A stretch of DNA of 64,000 nt from a virus, in the IMG/VR virus record IMGVR_UViG_3300042564_004498, positions 1-64,000 of that record. One strand, 5' to 3'. Both the position numbers and the translations under genes were made by a program. Positions 8,197-15,090 of this stretch are shown here, piece after piece (within the stretch, counting starts at the first letter, position 1; every line of letters begins with the position of its first letter). A model generated the notes under the pieces. The model had not been told where the DNA came from. It made no database searches and saw only the letters and a program-made list of their open reading frames with translations.

Positions 8197-8832
8197 ATGG
8201 AACCAGAAAAAGATATATTTGACCAATGGGCTGAGAAGCGTGAAAAAGAATCTTGGATTATAAGAAAATTAAAATTTATTCCATCGTGGTGGAATCACGA
8301 TGGTAGATATTACCACAAATACATTAAGGAAGGAGTAAAAAACCTAATTTATTGGATTCCAATCATATGGAAAGACCGAAATTGGGATAGTCATTACATC
8401 TTTGATATAATGAAACACAAATTATCCGCTCAAGCCGATTATATTGGTCGTAGAGATTTACACACTCGTGCTCAACAAGATGCTCGTAGAATGAGACTTT
8501 GTGTAAAATTAATGGGATTGGTTCAAGAAGAGTTTTATTCCTCAGAATACTCCGATTTTCATAAAACTAAACATTGGTTTGAACCGGTTCCGGGTGACGA
8601 AAGATTATCATCTTGGGAGTCACGATTATTAGAAGAAAATTTTGATGATTACTTCAAAAAATACCCACTTATTTACAAAAGAGTAATCAATGGTGAGGGT
8701 GTTTTTGGTAGAGAAGGTCGTAAAGACGATAAACAAATCATTGCAATGAATATTGGACACATAAATCACGATAGAGCAAGAAAATTGTTATTCAATATTA
8801 TGAGTGACAATATTGAGGGTTGGTGGGATTAA
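8197..8832 (+). CDS. hypothetical phage protein, 211 aa
   Basis: Trp/Tyr/His-rich soluble protein (PSWWNHDGRYYHKYIKEGVK, then DIMKHKLSAQADYIG). Such His- and aromatic-rich proteins recur in large phages as uncharacterised genes. It is read from a host-like promoter, suggesting early expression, and lacks the tag found on late proteins. Function unknown. Confidence 0.65.
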   Translation: MEPEKDIFDQWAEKREKESWIIRKLKFIPSWWNHDGRYYHKYIKEGVKNLIYWIPIIWKDRNWDSHYIFDIMKHKLSAQADYIGRRDLHTRAQQDARRMRLCVKLMGLVQEEFYSSEYSDFHKTKHWFEPVPGDERLSSWESRLLEENFDDYFKKYPLIYKRVINGEGVFGREGRKDDKQIIAMNIGHINHDRARKLLFNIMSDNIEGWWD

Positions 8833-8850
8833 ATTAAAAAAAAATAAGTT

Positions 8851-9036
8851 ATGATAGGAGTTTATGTAATTATGTTTTTTGTTGTTTTAGGTATCTCAGC
8901 CCTTTGGGTTAAAGGTATCACCGATATGCACGAAAAACATCCCGATTATAGAGGTGAAGATTTATTTGGGGACGGATTTAATTTTGATGACAAAAAAGAA
9001 GACGAAGAAGATAGAAAAGATTATGACGAAGATTAA
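8851..9036 (+). CDS. small single-pass membrane protein, 61 aa
   Basis: An N-terminal helix (VYVIMFFVVLGISALWV) is followed by a strongly acidic cytosolic-type tail (DDKKEDEEDRKDYDED). It lies 18 bases after the previous gene and has a promoter just behind it, so it is the end of a short early operon. Function unknown. Confidence 0.6.
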   Translation: MIGVYVIMFFVVLGISALWVKGITDMHEKHPDYRGEDLFGDGFNFDDKKEDEEDRKDYDED

Positions 9037-9047
9037 ACTATTTTTAC

Positions 9048-9055
9048 TATCTTTG
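9048..9055 (+). promoter_or_regulatory. Bacteroidota-type -7 element (TATCTTTG)
   Basis: The same block (TTTTTACTATCTTTGTAAAAAA) that precedes 8197 is found here, 16 bases before the ATG at 9072. Confidence 0.65.
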
Positions 9056-9071
9056 TAAAAAAATAGAAATT

Positions 9072-9764
9072 ATGAAAATAACAATGTTGAGTGATACTCA
9101 TAATAAACACAAACAAGTTACATTAGATTTACCTGGTGGAGACTTGTTGGTACATAGTGGTGATATCTCTTCAATGGGTTACGAACATGAAATCAGAGAG
9201 TTCTGTAAATGGTTTAATGGTATTGAGGGTTATACTCACAAAGTATTCATTGCGGGAAATCACGATTGGGGCTTTCAAGATAATGTTGACAAAGTAAAAG
9301 AAATATTAGATTTCTACACTGGAATAACTTATCTTCAAGATAGTGAATTGGTAATCAAAGTTGGTGATGAAAGAGAAGTAAAAATTTATGGTAGTCCTTG
9401 GCAACCTTGGTTTTACGATTGGGCTTTTAATCTTCAAAAAAATGGTATTGGATTGGCATCTAGATGGGAAGCAATCCCTGATGATACTGATATCTTATTA
9501 ACTCATGGACCTGCATTTGGTATATTAGATACCGTTGAAGGTAGAAGACACGATAATTTGGGTTGTGAGTTATTAGCAGAAAGATTAGAAAGATTGAATG
9601 TTAAACTTCATAATGTTGGTCATATCCACACAGGTTATGGTTATGTTAGAAAAGGAGATACACATCACTTCAATACTGCGGTTTTAGATGAAAGATACAC
9701 TTATACTCAAAAACCAATAACTATTGATTGGAACCCTGAAACAAACGAGGTTACTTATGATTAA
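9072..9764 (+). CDS. calcineurin-like metallophosphoesterase, 230 aa
   Basis: All hallmark motifs of the family are in order: MLSDTHNKH (D-x-H), LLVHSGDISSMG (GD), FIAGNHDWGF (GNHD), LLTHGPAFGILD and VGHIHTGYG (GHxH). These bind two metals and hydrolyse phosphate esters. The substrate cannot be told. It heads a run of overlapping genes (9072-10794) that ends with a cyclic-phosphate-type receiver protein, so a linked nucleotide or RNA-end metabolism is possible. Confidence 0.9.
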   Translation: MKITMLSDTHNKHKQVTLDLPGGDLLVHSGDISSMGYEHEIREFCKWFNGIEGYTHKVFIAGNHDWGFQDNVDKVKEILDFYTGITYLQDSELVIKVGDEREVKIYGSPWQPWFYDWAFNLQKNGIGLASRWEAIPDDTDILLTHGPAFGILDTVEGRRHDNLGCELLAERLERLNVKLHNVGHIHTGYGYVRKGDTHHFNTAVLDERYTYTQKPITIDWNPETNEVTYD

Positions 9765-10080
9765 AGAACTATGTGAATGTGGTAAAGTTGCTGTATGGTG
9801 TTACATGCCAGGATATTCTTCTGGCAGTAGCCCATACTTTTGTGACGAATGTGTCCATCGTGGATGTGACTGTCATTATAGACATATTGATGTTAATACA
9901 TATCATCCTCCATTATACGAGCAAGAATCACCTGAAGGGATAGAAAGTGTTGATTGGAAATGGGTGGAAGACAACAAAGTTTGGACACCCATTGATGATA
10001 AAGGTCGGGAATGGCCCTGTTCCGAATATGACCAAGAATTAGAAGGGTATGAAAGAGAAATTAATCCACATATAATATGA
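9757..10080 (+). CDS. Cys/His-rich zinc-binding-like protein, 107 aa
   Basis: The N-terminal half has clustered metal ligands: CECG, VWCYMPG, then FCDECVHRGCDCHYRH. This is enough for one or two zinc sites. I used the ATG at 9757, which overlaps the previous stop, rather than a far upstream alternative start. The C-terminal half is acidic and Trp-rich. Function unknown. Confidence 0.65.
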   Translation: MIKELCECGKVAVWCYMPGYSSGSSPYFCDECVHRGCDCHYRHIDVNTYHPPLYEQESPEGIESVDWKWVEDNKVWTPIDDKGREWPCSEYDQELEGYEREINPHII

Positions 10081-10397
10081 AACAAGATAACGATAAAGAG
10101 ATTTTACTTTGTAACTGTCATTCAACTGACCATCAATTAGTAATACTCTACAGTGAAGATGAATTAGACAATGGTAGTAAATACCCAATGGTATATGCAC
10201 ACATACATTTAAACAAATTGCCATTTTGGGAGAGATTAAAATATGGTTTAAAATATATTTTTGGTCATAAATGTAGATATGGTGCGTTTGATGAGTTTAT
10301 TTTTAATCCTGAGGATGCAACCAAATTAAAAGAAGTGGTAAAATACTTAAAAAAAGAAAAAACTAAAAAAACTAAAAAACTAAAAAAAAATGGTTAA
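10077..10397 (+). CDS. hypothetical protein, 106 aa
   Basis: Starts in an ATGA overlap with the previous stop. The N-terminus contains CNCHSTDHQLVI, a Cys/His cluster, and the protein ends in a very basic Lys tail (KEKTKKTKKLKKNG), suggesting nucleic-acid contact. It overlaps the next gene by 8 bases. Small proteins of this type are common but uncharacterised in phages. Confidence 0.65.
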   Translation: MKQDNDKEILLCNCHSTDHQLVILYSEDELDNGSKYPMVYAHIHLNKLPFWERLKYGLKYIFGHKCRYGAFDEFIFNPEDATKLKEVVKYLKKEKTKKTKKLKKNG

Positions 10398-10794
10398 AAT
10401 TTATTTAGATGATGTTAGAACACCTGTTGATAAAGATTGGACCGTAGTTAGAAACTACGAACAATTTGTTGACACAGTTACTTACATCGGATTGGAAAAC
10501 ATTGAGTTAATCTCTTTGGACCATGATTTGGGAGATACTGCAATGGCTGAATGGCATAAAAATGTTTATCACAACTATACTTTAAATTATGATAACATTT
10601 TAGAAAAAACTGGGATGGATTGTGTGAAATGGTTAATCAATCAATGGTTAGATGGACAACCTGTAGTTGAAGTGGTAGTACACTCTGCAAATGCCGTTGG
10701 TAGTGCGAATATGATGGGATACATAAACAACTACAGACACATTCACAGATTACCTCAGAATTGTGTTAGAGTTCAAATTGAACATACAGTATAA
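10390..10794 (+). CDS. cyclic-phosphate processing receiver-domain (cREC) protein, 134 aa
   Basis: Begins VKIYLDDVRTP and has ISLDHDLGD, the paired acidic motifs of the cREC family of receiver-like domains, followed by VVVHSANAVGSANM. Known cREC proteins are small and are predicted to act on cyclic phosphate ends of RNA or nucleotides. Last gene of the metallophosphoesterase operon; its stop abuts a terminator. Confidence 0.75.
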   Translation: MVKIYLDDVRTPVDKDWTVVRNYEQFVDTVTYIGLENIELISLDHDLGDTAMAEWHKNVYHNYTLNYDNILEKTGMDCVKWLINQWLDGQPVVEVVVHSANAVGSANMMGYINNYRHIHRLPQNCVRVQIEHTV

Positions 10795-10819
10795 AAAGGC
10801 GGAGAAATCCACCTTTTTT
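10794..10819 (+). terminator. intrinsic terminator
   Basis: The stem AAAAGGCGGA / TCCACCTTTT with one mismatch and a GAAA loop is followed by T residues. It overlaps the last base of the upstream stop codon. Confidence 0.75.
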
Positions 10820-10832
10820 GATATTTATTAAT

Positions 10833-11471
10833 ATGGCAGACCAAAGTAACTTTTCAAGATTCCCAAAAAAACAATTAGTTTTTATTGCAAGTAAAATTGT
10901 TGATGATGGATTTGATTGGCAATCATTAGATAATGATTACGAAAATGAATATGAAGATTGTGAAAAAACACTTAAAAATGTCTCCTCATACTTTAATGAA
11001 CCAGTTGTTGAAGAAGATGTTCAATTTTTTGCTAAGTTTTTAGAAATTAATGATGATTTACTTTCTCAAATATTTGAAAATAATGATAAAACATTAATAG
11101 AACAACTTATAATTCCTCAAGCAAACGATTACTTAATCGAATATACTGTTAATGGTTCTTGTACTTTTGAAGAAGAATATGAATCAACATTTTCATCCTA
11201 TGATAAAAATTGGGTTTTGGGTTCATTAGAGGTTCAACGAAATGATGGGAATTGGGATTTCTATTCAGGTACTTTAAAAGATACTCACTATGATAATTGG
11301 GAAATGAACGATTGGGAAGTTGATAAGGTAAAAGAAGCTCCAAATAATGTACAAGAATCTTTATTAGATAAACTTGTTTTGGAAAATACTCAAAGTTCAA
11401 TCAAATCTTTAAATAAAAAAACTTTATTAAAATTAAGAACTCTTATTAACTCGAGACTTAACAGTCTTTAA
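10833..11471 (+). CDS. acidic hypothetical protein, 212 aa
   Basis: GATATTTATTA lies directly before the ATG at 10833, which I prefer over a TTG at 10818. The protein is very acidic. Its middle part (YLIEYTVNGSCTFEEEYEST, then WVLGSLEVQRNDGNWDFYSG) looks beta-rich, and the C-terminus ends in a helix rich in Lys and Leu. No known family. Its 3' end overlaps the convergent gene at 11433 by 39 bases. Confidence 0.6.
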   Translation: MADQSNFSRFPKKQLVFIASKIVDDGFDWQSLDNDYENEYEDCEKTLKNVSSYFNEPVVEEDVQFFAKFLEINDDLLSQIFENNDKTLIEQLIIPQANDYLIEYTVNGSCTFEEEYESTFSSYDKNWVLGSLEVQRNDGNWDFYSGTLKDTHYDNWEMNDWEVDKVKEAPNNVQESLLDKLVLENTQSSIKSLNKKTLLKLRTLINSRLNSL

Positions 11472-11681
11472 TTTAGCTTCTTTTGCCAAATCCCCTAAAG
11501 TTTTCTTTTTTTCTGGTTTAGGAGGAATATACCCTCTCTTATATTTAAATTCAACCTCAACAGGACCTGAAGTAGTTATGTTTGAATTATATCTCCATAT
11601 GGTAATAGTTTCTTCGTCTTCATAGACTTGTTCCCATTTAACCGATTTTGTAGATACCTTTGTGTTATTTATTACTGTCAT
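11433..11681 (-). CDS. hypothetical protein, 82 aa
   Basis: I chose the ATG at 11681 because TATCTTTA, a near-match to the host -7 element, lies 5 bases upstream inside the end of the preceding gene. The protein contains a short beta segment (EQVYEDEETITIWRYNSNI) and a Pro/Lys-rich linker. Function unknown. Confidence 0.5.
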   Translation of the reverse strand: MTVINNTKVSTKSVKWEQVYEDEETITIWRYNSNITTSGPVEVEFKYKRGYIPPKPEKKKTLGDLAKEAKLKTVKSRVNKSS

Positions 11682-12633
11682 TTGGTAAAGATACAATATT
11701 TTTTTTAATCTTCCCAATCATTTTTTCAATTTGTGATTTTCTAAATTCAAGATTTTTCAACATATCAGCGTTAGCATCAAATAAATTTTCGGTTGAATCA
11801 AGAGTCTTATATTTTCTTTTTTGTTTGACCGTAAATGAAATATTGGTGTACAAAGGTGGTTCATAAAATCTAGTTACATTGCCCCTAAGTTGACCAATTT
11901 TAAGTTTTTTGTTTTTAAAAAGAATAAATTCTTCAGTTTCCGAATTAACATACATAAAAATATTCACAATCCTTTCTGAATATCTATTGGCGTCCAAATA
12001 ACTATGTACTTCAAAAAAAGTATCCCCATCAGGTTCAACAAAAGATTCCGCTTTAGTAAATGGTTTAACTTGGATTGTAATATCCTTACTTGGATTCACA
12101 ATAACAATATCAATTCCTTTTTTTGTATCTCTAATATCTCCTGAACAAAATCGTTTCATTTCTCCATTAGGGAATCTATTTTTTAAGATATTAATAGCGA
12201 ACATCTCATTTTTATTCCCTGATATTATAGTACCCATATTTAAGTCAACCAATTCTTGTGTGTAAGTACCTTTTGGTCCAAACAAATCATTTTTGTTCTC
12301 TTCAACCCACTTACGTAAATCTTGTTCACTTTCTCCAACTGGATTTGAATTTTTAAATAACTCTTTTATCCTGTCTTTTACTTTTGAATTAGTGTCAAAT
12401 CTATTTAGTACTGACCAAACATCTTCATCTGAATGAGGAAAAATATTTATTACTCCCGTATCCGTAATACAATCGTCATTTGGGTTTGGAGCTTTACCCC
12501 ATTTCCCAATCGGTTTGTAAATACTTTCAAGTTGTTGTCTAATAAAAGATGGGAATGTATCTGTGTTAGTTTTATAAAACTCAGATAGATTCTCAGATTG
12601 TTCTTTAAGGACTTTTTTAATTAATTCTCTCAT
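11665..12633 (-). CDS. tagged PD-(D/E)XK nuclease-like protein, 322 aa
   Basis: Starts with the tag MRELIKKVLKEQSE and a TATTTAT five bases before the ATG. Around residues 165-192 it reads CSGDIRDTKKGIDIVIVNP then ITIQVKPFTK: an Asp in a hairpin followed by Q-V-K, the usual arrangement of the PD-(D/E)XK nuclease core. The C-terminal part is Lys-rich. A nuclease carrying a virion-type leader would be a candidate for ejected cargo acting on host or competitor DNA. A second tagged nuclease of this kind lies at 43136. Catalysis is inferred from motif spacing only. Confidence 0.6.
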   Translation of the reverse strand: MRELIKKVLKEQSENLSEFYKTNTDTFPSFIRQQLESIYKPIGKWGKAPNPNDDCITDTGVINIFPHSDEDVWSVLNRFDTNSKVKDRIKELFKNSNPVGESEQDLRKWVEENKNDLFGPKGTYTQELVDLNMGTIISGNKNEMFAINILKNRFPNGEMKRFCSGDIRDTKKGIDIVIVNPSKDITIQVKPFTKAESFVEPDGDTFFEVHSYLDANRYSERIVNIFMYVNSETEEFILFKNKKLKIGQLRGNVTRFYEPPLYTNISFTVKQKRKYKTLDSTENLFDANADMLKNLEFRKSQIEKMIGKIKKNIVSLPNDSNK

Positions 12634-12661
12634 ACCATAATAAATACCCGTAATAAATAAA

Positions 12662-12685
12662 AATCCCCTCGATTAGGAGGGGATT
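12662..12685 (-). terminator. intrinsic terminator
   Basis: The stem AATCCCCTC / GAGGGGATT has a T-rich tract in the minus direction. It closes the gene at 12706. Confidence 0.75.
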
Positions 12686-12705
12686 AGTTAAATAAAAGGT
12701 TCCTA

Positions 12706-12942
12706 TTATTTTTTTGGAGGAACCATAGTAAGTTGTGATGTCATACCCATTGCAGCACATACCGCAATTGCGTATTTACAAAGAGTTAAAACAGGTTCAT
12801 CTAACCCTAATGAAAAAGTTTCATTTGCAATTAAAATTGCCGTTGCTGATGACCCTAAACTTAATGTTAATTTTTTAACACCTAAAAAGAATTCCGGAGT
12901 TTCCGCATTCCATCTTTCAATAATTGATTTAATTAATTCCAT
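12706..12942 (-). CDS. small membrane protein, holin candidate, 78 aa
   Basis: Two hydrophobic segments, around residues 26-48 (LTLSLGSSATAILIANETF) and 50-72 (LTLCKYAIAVCAAMGMTSQL), are joined by an acidic turn, with a charged N-terminus and a basic C-terminal KK. Size and topology fit class II holins or small virion membrane proteins. GATATTTATAATT upstream marks it as late-type. The endolysin is 5 kb away, so the holin assignment is only suggestive. Confidence 0.5.
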   Translation of the reverse strand: MELIKSIIERWNAETPEFFLGVKKLTLSLGSSATAILIANETFSLGLDEPVLTLCKYAIAVCAAMGMTSQLTMVPPKK

Positions 12943-13039
12943 AGTTTGATAATTTACTTAATTATAAATATCTGTAAAATATTGATTGATAACATTTCAA
13001 CTATAGAATTTTTCATTATTAATATTAAATAATTCGAGA

Positions 13040-13108
13040 TTAAAGACATAAACCAACACTACCAGTTATTGTACCTACTGAAGTAATCCTTTGATTTGTT
13101 GTCGCCAT
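13040..13108 (-). CDS. possible micro-ORF, 22 aa
   Basis: The frame encodes MATTNQRITSVGTITGSVGL followed by CL. ATATTTATGT lies 10 bases upstream, as before other late genes here, which is the main reason to list it. Without homologues it may be a real short peptide or chance. Confidence 0.3.
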   Translation of the reverse strand: MATTNQRITSVGTITGSVGLCL

Positions 13109-13141
13109 TTTTGTTTTTATACATAAATATACGGAAATAAA

Positions 13142-13170
13142 AAAAGGGAAGATAAATTGTCTTCCCTTTT
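13142..13170. terminator. terminator of the RNA island
   Basis: An 11-bp stem AAAAGGGAAGA / TCTTCCCTTTT with a 7-base loop and T runs on both strands. It lies at the 3' end of the minus-strand RNA island. Confidence 0.8.
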
Positions 13171-13172
13171 AA

Positions 13173-13630
13173 TCCCCCCTTTCGAGGTTGGTGTGTTATG
13201 TTTTTTTATTTAATAAAAAAACATTTAAAAAGACAAGGATAGGTTACCATTTTTTAAGGAAAATTTAAGAGTACCGCTCTTGTAAAACCCCCGTGTTTTG
13301 ATTGAGACCAATTTTTTGATTTTAAGAAGGGAAATCAATCTTCTGATGAGTATGGGCAAACCACCGTTTTGAAAACCTTCTATTTTTTTTAATCTGTGAT
13401 AAGACCTTAAGATTTACTCATTCGTAGGTCACCCATTCTATTCTACCTAAAACTCGCCTTTAACATCCGTTCTACCCAAACCATCGTTTATTTCCTGTTA
13501 ACCTTTCAGTTATCTTTGAGTACCTCCTCAACCGGCAATCTGATAGGGGCTCCATATTGCTCGTCATTTCTGACTCCCTATGGGGTTCTGCTGTAATAGG
13601 TCTATCTGATATCTTATCACAGAATAAATT
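13173..13630 (-). ncRNA. large structured non-coding RNA candidate
   Basis: About 450 bases have no credible ORF but many pairings on the minus strand. CTGTGATAAGA at 13612-13622 pairs over 11 bp with TCTTATCACAG at 13394-13404, enclosing a 229-base domain. Inside are hairpins such as GTCA-GAAA-TGAC, CCC-CATA-GGG and GACCT...AGGTC. Location in a phage tRNA cluster, large size and ornate fold recall GOLLD or ROOL RNAs, but I cannot match a consensus. I saw no tmRNA tag frame, group I core or RNase P signature. Confidence 0.5.
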
Positions 13631-13719
13631 ATGTGTGTGTACGCTCTACCATTATAGCTAAAACTTGGTCACCAGGATTACGTTTGTTGGAATCGAACCA
13701 ACGACTTTACACTACACAT
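13631..13719 (-). ncRNA. tRNA-like element B with permuted arm order
   Basis: Reading the minus strand: a T arm (GTTGG-TTCGATT-CCAAC) comes first, then AAAC...GTTT closing a 17-base loop that contains ATCCTGGTGA, then a D-arm-like hairpin (GCTATAATGGTAGAGC). The ends pair with each other (ATGTGT-A-GTGTA with TACACACACAT), so the anticodon side is open and the acceptor side closed. This is the reverse of a normal tRNA gene and the layout of circularly permuted tRNA genes. No anticodon with U33 is visible. Confidence 0.5.
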
Positions 13720-13720
13720 T

Positions 13721-14365
13721 TTATTTTAATTTTCGACCTTTAACCCAATCTTCTTGAAGATAAATGTTAAGGTCTTCTTTTTTTATTTTTTTATTCTCAT
13801 CACCTTTAGTTATCCAACAAGTACCAAATTGTGAATTTTTATTACCTATTCCTGTATTTTTTTTTAACTTAGATAACAATTTTTTTGTCTTTTCCGAATG
13901 ATTTTTACCTAACCACCAACCTGATGATTTATTCCTACCATCTTGAAATGTTTTTTTAGCAGTCTCATATAAAATTACCACCATTTTATCTCTAAATTCT
14001 TTATTTTTCCATTTTTCAGTAATCCATTTAGATGAGCCTTCACACATTTTTTTATGATGTTCTTCACTAATGAACCCACCTTGACCACCTTCTTTAAGGT
14101 TTAAACATAAATTATCGGATAATAATACTTTATCAACAATTTTTGTTTCTCTAATTATCAATTCTTCCCTTGATGGAAGATATTCTAAAATTTCTTTAGT
14201 ATGGTTTTCGTTACCATATTTTCGGATAGAATAACGTAATCGTTTTCCACTACCCATATAACCATCTTCTAAATTAGAGGTACTGTGCATTCCGATGTAA
14301 TACATTTTAGTAACATTACACGTTGTTTTATAAATGTAATGTATGTGTGGTTTTTTTCTTGGCAT
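13721..14365 (-). CDS. GIY-YIG homing endonuclease, 214 aa
   Basis: The N-terminal module reads HYIYKTTCNVTKMYYIGMHST (split: HYIYKTT and YYIG), the GIY-YIG signature in the Y-I-Y / Y-I-G form, followed by LRYSIRKYGNENHTKEIL with the usual Arg and the acidic region REELIIRETKIV. The C-terminal basic part (EEHHKKMCEGSSKW, GWWLGKNHSEKTKKLLSKLK) is typical of NUMOD-type DNA-binding modules in phage homing enzymes. It sits among tRNA-like genes, a usual insertion spot. A strong hairpin ends one base before the ATG. Confidence 0.88.
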   Translation of the reverse strand: MPRKKPHIHYIYKTTCNVTKMYYIGMHSTSNLEDGYMGSGKRLRYSIRKYGNENHTKEILEYLPSREELIIRETKIVDKVLLSDNLCLNLKEGGQGGFISEEHHKKMCEGSSKWITEKWKNKEFRDKMVVILYETAKKTFQDGRNKSSGWWLGKNHSEKTKKLLSKLKKNTGIGNKNSQFGTCWITKGDENKKIKKEDLNIYLQEDWVKGRKLK

Positions 14366-14366
14366 C

Positions 14367-14410
14367 TTGTTCTTTTACTATAAATATCTCGAATAATAGT
14401 AAAAGAACAA
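14367..14410 (-). promoter_or_regulatory. start-adjacent hairpin with internal late promoter for the GIY-YIG gene
   Basis: Arms at 14367-14381 and 14396-14410 are exact 15-base reverse complements with a 14-base loop. On the minus strand the hairpin ends one base before the ATG. GATATTTATAG lies in the loop and at the start of the downstream arm, so transcripts begun there would lack the upstream arm. This parallels the T4 I-TevI arrangement, where read-through RNA blocks translation and late RNA allows it. Confidence 0.6.
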
Positions 14411-14419
14411 AAATGTCTA

Positions 14420-14512
14420 TGGTGGTATCAGATGGGTTCGAACCACCGGCACAGAGTCTTTCGTTACTCCTGCTCTACCAAAGGAGATAAATCTCCACTG
14501 AGCTATAATACC
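14420..14512 (-). tRNA. unusual tRNA with D-loop hairpin insertion, CCA encoded
   Basis: Acceptor GGTATTA pairs perfectly with TGATACC, then discriminator A and an encoded CCA. The T arm is GGTGG-TTCGAAC-CCATC and the D stem GCTC/GAGC. The D loop contains an extra GGAGAT-TT-ATCTCC hairpin (14483-14496). The anticodon stem GGAGT/ACTCT closes an 8-base loop AACGAAAG without U33, so the identity is uncertain (a CGA in the loop would be Ser). It may be degenerate, intron-bearing or specialised. Confidence 0.65.
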
Positions 14513-14521
14513 ATATATTTT

Positions 14522-14607
14522 AGTGAGTGTATGCTCTACCACTGAGCTACTTGCTTTTCATCAAGATACACAAGGCCGGAATTAAACCTGACGACACAAC
14601 ACTCACC
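14522..14607 (-). ncRNA. tRNA-like element A with permuted arm order
   Basis: It has the same layout as element B. On the minus strand, the order is GGTGAGTGT, a T-arm-like hairpin with loop TTTAATT, CTTG...CAAG closing a 17-base loop containing ATCTTGATGA, a canonical D arm (TAGCTCAGTGGTAGAGC), then ACACTCACT, which pairs with the 5' end. Elements A and B share length, arm order, and the loop consensus ATCYTGRTGA, so they are homologous rather than chance matches. Confidence 0.5.
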
Positions 14608-14729
14608 TATTTTTTTTCTGTTAAATCAACTTCAATTAAAACATTTTTTAATCCGTAGGTTACCCCTAATATTGGTGAGTAATCCATAACCAATTCTTCG
14701 TACACATCGTACTCTACTAACTTTTCCAT
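14607..14729 (-). CDS. small acidic protein, 40 aa
   Basis: Encodes MEKLVEYDVYEELVMDYSPI followed by 20 further residues ending DLTEKK. TATCTTTG lies 17 bases before the ATG, and the stop abuts tRNA-like element A. The frame is intact and Glu/Asp-rich. No family recognised. Confidence 0.5.
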   Translation of the reverse strand: MEKLVEYDVYEELVMDYSPILGVTYGLKNVLIEVDLTEKK

Positions 14730-14746
14730 ATCTTAATTTCTTTTGA

Positions 14747-14754
14747 CAAAGATA
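14747..14754 (-). promoter_or_regulatory. Bacteroidota-type -7 element (TATCTTTG)
   Basis: It lies upstream of the 40-aa gene at 14729. It could also drive the whole downstream RNA island on the minus strand. Confidence 0.5.
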
Positions 14755-14765
14755 TAAAAAACAAT

Positions 14766-15020
14766 TTACATAGACAACATCCAACCCATTTTATTTTGTT
14801 CTTGATATTGAGAATAAGTACATTTTTTCATTGTCTTATAATCAGGTCTCAATTTAACATGAGTAGGGTATTTCTTCTCGTGTTCTTTGTGTTCTCTCAC
14901 CACTTTTGCATAAGCTTCTCTTTTACTTGGTGCCCACACATCATTAAATCCACCACCAATCCAATTAAATAAATAAAGGTATTCTCCGTTAACACTTCTA
15001 TACAATTTCTCTTTAGCCAT
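14766..15020 (-). CDS. hypothetical protein, 84 aa
   Basis: A basic, aromatic-rich small protein (NGEYLYLFNWIGGGFNDVWA, then PSKREAYAKVVREHKEHEKK). TATCTTTG at 15044-15051 on the minus strand lies 23 bases before the ATG. No tag and no known motif; probably early expressed. Confidence 0.6.
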   Translation of the reverse strand: MAKEKLYRSVNGEYLYLFNWIGGGFNDVWAPSKREAYAKVVREHKEHEKKYPTHVKLRPDYKTMKKCTYSQYQEQNKMGWMLSM

Positions 15021-15043
15021 AATGATTAGTTTTAAATCCGATA

Positions 15044-15051
15044 CAAAGATA
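15044..15051 (-). promoter_or_regulatory. Bacteroidota-type -7 element (TATCTTTG)
   Basis: On the minus strand it matches TAnnTTTG upstream of the gene starting at 15020. Confidence 0.55.
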
Positions 15052-15090
15052 TAACAATATTTGATTCTGCCAAACTATTTATAATAAAAA

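Noticed and set aside
13173-13720. tmRNA, given the nearby SmpB gene and permuted tRNA-like structure
   Set aside because: I found no tag reading frame ending in an ALAA-like peptide, no tmRNA-type acceptor end, and the D arm is an ordinary tRNA D arm, which tmRNA lacks.
13640-14610. tRNA genes split by group I introns (D arm and T arm of separate tRNAs)
   Set aside because: Acceptor-like pairing, element length and the ATCYTGRTGA loop agree within each element, and halves of different elements do not pair. I also see no group I core. Not fully excluded.
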